DNA of 64,000 nt from Oceanicola sp. (GTDB lineage Bacteria > Pseudomonadota > Alphaproteobacteria > Rhodobacterales > Rhodobacteraceae). Shown one piece after another: positions 61,806-64,000 of this stretch (position 1 is its first letter; each line of letters begins with the position of its first letter). The DNA lies in assembly GCA_017792405.1 (NCBI GenBank), contig CP051231.1, positions 384,634 through 448,633 of the forward strand, in the 5' to 3' direction. Made by a program: the position numbers and the translations under genes. Under the pieces are notes generated by a model that searched no databases, was not told the DNA's origin, and saw nothing but the letters and a program-made list of their open reading frames with translations.

Positions 61806-62977
61806 GTGCGCCGCTCTCCGCCGGTTTCATCCCGCTCGTCGATGCCGCCCCGCTGGTGATCGCCCGCGAGATCGGCTTTGCCGAGGAGGAGGGGCTGGCA
61901 CTCGATCTGCGCCCCGCCGCCTCATGGGCCACGCTGCGCGACATGGTCTCCCACGGGCAGGTCGAGGCGGCGCATATGCTGGCGCCGATGCCGGTGGCCT
62001 CCGCGCTCGGCCTCGGCGGGGCAGGGGTGCGGCTTGATGTGCTTCAGGTGCTCTCGGTCAACGGCAACGCCATCGGTGTTTCCACTGCGCTGGCCGAGGT
62101 CATGCGCGCCGCCGGTCACAGCTTTGACTTTGCCGATGCCGCCGCCGCCGGGCGCGCGCTGCTGGCCGCCCGGCCCGAGGGGCTGCGCATCGGCGTGCCC
62201 TTCCCCTTCTCCGGCCACGCCGAACTGCTCTACCACTGGCTCGGCGCGCTTGGCTTTGCCGTGCCGCAGGCGCTCTCGGTCCATACCGTGCCGCCACCGC
62301 TGATGGCCGATGCGCTGGCCGCCGGCGAGGTCGATGCCTTCTGCGTCGGCGCGCCTTGGGGCACGCTGGCGGTGGAGAGTGGGGCAGGGGAGCTGCTGCT
62401 GCCCGGCACGGCGATCCGCCGCTTCGCGCCCGAAAAGGTGCTCGCCGTCCGTCACGACTGGGCCGATGCCGAGCCTGAGCTGACCGGCCGCCTTATGCGG
62501 GCGATCTGGCGCGCGAACCGCTGGCTCGGTCAGCCGCAAAACCGCACCACCGCTTCCGAGATCCTCGCACGCAGCGCCTATCTCGATACGCCCGCCGAGC
62601 TGATTGAGCGGGCGCTCTCGGGCCGCCTCATCGTGAGCCAGAAGGGCGATATGCGCACCGTGCCGCGCTACCTCGAGTTCTTCGAAGGCGCCGCCACCTT
62701 CCCGTGGCGCTCCACAGGGGCCCTCATCGCCGACCGCATCGCCGCCCGCACCGGGCTCGACAGGCCCGCCGCCCAGGCCGAGGGCCGCCGCGTCTTCCGC
62801 TCCGACCTCTACCGCCACCACCTCGCCCGGACGACCGCCGACATGCCCGGCGCCTCCGAACGGCTCGAGGGCGCACTGGCCGAAGATACCCCCGTCGCCT
62901 CCCCCTCGGGTCGCCTGACCTTGGCCGCTGATTCCTTCTTCGACGGCTTCATTTTTGATCCGCAGCGAAAAACCTGA
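61802..62977 (+). CDS. nasS: Nitrate sensor NasS (cytosolic NrtA-like)
   Basis: The 391-aa protein belongs to the CmpA/NrtA nitrate-binding family (FIPLVDAAPLVIAREIGFAEEEGL, HMLAPMPVASALG, FPFSGHAELLYHWLG, FCVGAPWG) but has no signal peptide, so it is the cytoplasmic sensor. NasS holds NasT when nitrate is absent and releases it on nitrate or nitrite binding. The GTG start overlaps the nasT stop (GTGA). Confidence 0.93.
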   Translation: MSAPLSAGFIPLVDAAPLVIAREIGFAEEEGLALDLRPAASWATLRDMVSHGQVEAAHMLAPMPVASALGLGGAGVRLDVLQVLSVNGNAIGVSTALAEVMRAAGHSFDFADAAAAGRALLAARPEGLRIGVPFPFSGHAELLYHWLGALGFAVPQALSVHTVPPPLMADALAAGEVDAFCVGAPWGTLAVESGAGELLLPGTAIRRFAPEKVLAVRHDWADAEPELTGRLMRAIWRANRWLGQPQNRTTASEILARSAYLDTPAELIERALSGRLIVSQKGDMRTVPRYLEFFEGAATFPWRSTGALIADRIAARTGLDRPAAQAEGRRVFRSDLYRHHLARTTADMPGASERLEGALAEDTPVASPSGRLTLAADSFFDGFIFDPQRKT

Positions 62978-63087
62978 TCAGTTTTTGTGCAGTTTCCCGG
63001 CGCTCGCCCGCAAGTTGCCGCAGCGCAGCAGGCAAATCGCCCCCCACGCTTGACCCACGCCGCCCCGCCCGGCATTTCATGATCCCA

Positions 63088-63209
63088 GATGAGGCAAGGG
63101 CGTCTCGTCGAACCGAATTCACCCACGAAGATGCGGGTAAACCCGAGCACAGCCGCTCGACCCATTGCGCCAGAAAAGCGCGATGCTGGTCAGCGGCTTT
63201 TTTGTTTTT
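63088..63209 (+). promoter_or_regulatory. NasT-responsive antitermination leader of nrtA
   Basis: First hairpin, 63088-63109: eight pairs (two G-T) closing the hexaloop AAGGGC, with A at loop position 1 and G at position 4 as ANTAR proteins require. Second hairpin, 63121-63138: ACCC-A-C/G-C-GGGT around GAAGAT, keeping G at position 4. Then an intrinsic terminator: AGCCGCT (63151) pairs with AGCGGCT (63192), enclosing a GCGC/GCGC inner stem, followed by TTTTTGTTTTT. A possible promoter with TTGACC at 63050 lies upstream. Confidence 0.85.
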
Positions 63210-63247
63210 GGGCGTTCGCAAACGCCCCCAACCTAAGGGACGACCAC

Positions 63248-63963
63248 ATGAAAACCCTCTTCGGAATCGTTGCCACAACGGCGACCCTTCTGACCGGAAC
63301 GGCGATGGCCCAGTCGCTGGAGCTGGAAAAGGACGAACTGACCTTCGGCTTCATCAAGCTGACAGACATGGCCCCCCTCGCCGTTGCCTATGAGCAGGGC
63401 TACTTCCTCGACGAAGGGCTCTTCGTCACGCTAGAGGCCCAGGCCAACTGGAAAGTGCTGCTCGATGGTGTGATCGACGGCCAACTCGACGGCGCGCACA
63501 TGCTCGCCGGTCAGCCGCTCGCCGCCACCATCGGCTTCGGCACCGAGGCCCACATCATCACCCCCTTCTCGATGGACCTGAACGGCAACGGCATCACCGT
63601 TTCCAACGAGGTCTGGGAGGCGATGAAGCCGAACATCCCCACCGGCGATGATGGCAAGCCGGTCCACCCGATCTCCGCCTCTGCGATGGCGCCGGTGGTC
63701 GAGCAGTACAAATCCGAGGGCAAGCCCTTCAACATGGGCATGGTCTTCCCGGTCTCGACCCACAACTACGAACTGCGCTACTGGCTCGCCGCCGGTGGCC
63801 TGCACCCGGGCTTCTACAGCCCCGAGAACATCTCCGGCCAGATCGCCGCAGATGTGTTGCTCTCCGTGACCCCTCCGCCGCAGATGCCCGCCACCCTCGA
63901 GGCCGGCACCATCTATGGCTACTGCGTAGGCGAGCCATGGAATCAACAGGCTGTGTTTAAAGG
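63248..63963 (+). CDS. nrtA: Nitrate ABC transporter substrate-binding protein NrtA, truncated by contig end
   Basis: About 238 codons are present. They begin with a Sec signal ([21 protein letters not shown]) and continue with [52 protein letters not shown] and [10 protein letters not shown], the CmpA/NrtA nitrate-binding family. It would bind nitrate in the periplasm for NrtBC uptake. Genuine sequence stops at 63963. The apparent remaining codons ([12 protein letters not shown]) are translated sequencing adapter, not protein. AAGGGACG precedes the ATG. Confidence 0.92.
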
Positions 63964-64000
63964 CTGTCTCTTATACACATCAGATGTGTATAAGAGACAG
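63964..64000. other. Tn5/Nextera mosaic-end adapter junction (artefact)
   Basis: CTGTCTCTTATACACATC joined to AGATGTGTATAAGAGACAG is the transposase mosaic end and its inverse, one base short of the Nextera mate-pair junction. It is a library-preparation sequence left at the contig end and not part of the genome. Confidence 0.97.

Overview
The window reads as a GC-rich chromosomal contig end from a marine alphaproteobacterium of the Rhodobacteraceae (Roseobacter-type). The evidence is the compact block DUF2948 - GNAT - hisD - DUF4272 - UPF0262 - low-MW phosphatase - infA - maf - RNase G - yacG, the abundance of TRAP/ABC uptake systems, and a NasT/NasS nitrate module. The last 37 bases are not genomic: they are a Tn5/Nextera mosaic-end junction, so the real sequence stops at about 63963 inside nrtA.

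Region 1 (1-1425) is left chromosomal flank with a secreted protein that runs off the window edge. Region 2 (about 1426-21724) is a 20.3-kb integrative mobilizable element in the 3' end of a tRNA-Thr(GGT) gene. A 14-bp direct repeat with one mismatch (1422-1435 and 21711-21724) marks its ends. It carries mobC and a relaxase at the left, a TraG/VirD4-type coupling protein and a large serine recombinase at the right, and no type IV secretion genes. Its cargo looks like a defence/anti-defence island: a PUA-like/GIY-YIG protein, a HEPN-motif zinc-ribbon protein coupled to a 2-oxoglutarate dioxygenase, an ArdC antirestriction protein, and a giant SF1 helicase paired with a DUF4238 protein. A ~500-nt intergenic stretch is packed with hairpins and holds two diverged copies of a ~70-nt unit. 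The recombinase frame is cut short by the tRNA at attR. In the excised circle it would read through the att core for 45 more codons into the start of mobC.

Region 3 (21719-35587) is core chromosome. It begins with tRNA-Thr, then a possible RiPP-like trio: a divergent ATP-grasp enzyme, a 65-aa peptide with three LKMGxK repeats, and a HExxH putative peptide-modification protein. It continues with murA, davA-davB (lysine to 5-aminovalerate), an acyltransferase, and the hisD-to-yacG housekeeping block.

Region 4 (35616-61007) is catabolic and transport. A LacI regulator precedes a rhizopine/inositol-like (moc-like) cluster: diiron hydroxylase, sugar ABC transporter, Gfo/Idh dehydrogenase, two TIM-barrel isomerases and a MocE-type Rieske ferredoxin. 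On the minus strand lies a TAXI-TRAP transporter with a CntA-like Rieske oxygenase, RidA, DUF1028 and an ArgE/DapE peptidase. Next come a PanB-like aldolase, two Gfo/Idh dehydrogenases and an SDR, and finally an M19 dipeptidase with a complete Dpp/Opp ABC transporter. Region 5 (61221-63963) is nasT-nasS followed by an antitermination leader (hexaloop hairpin plus intrinsic terminator) in front of a truncated nrtA.
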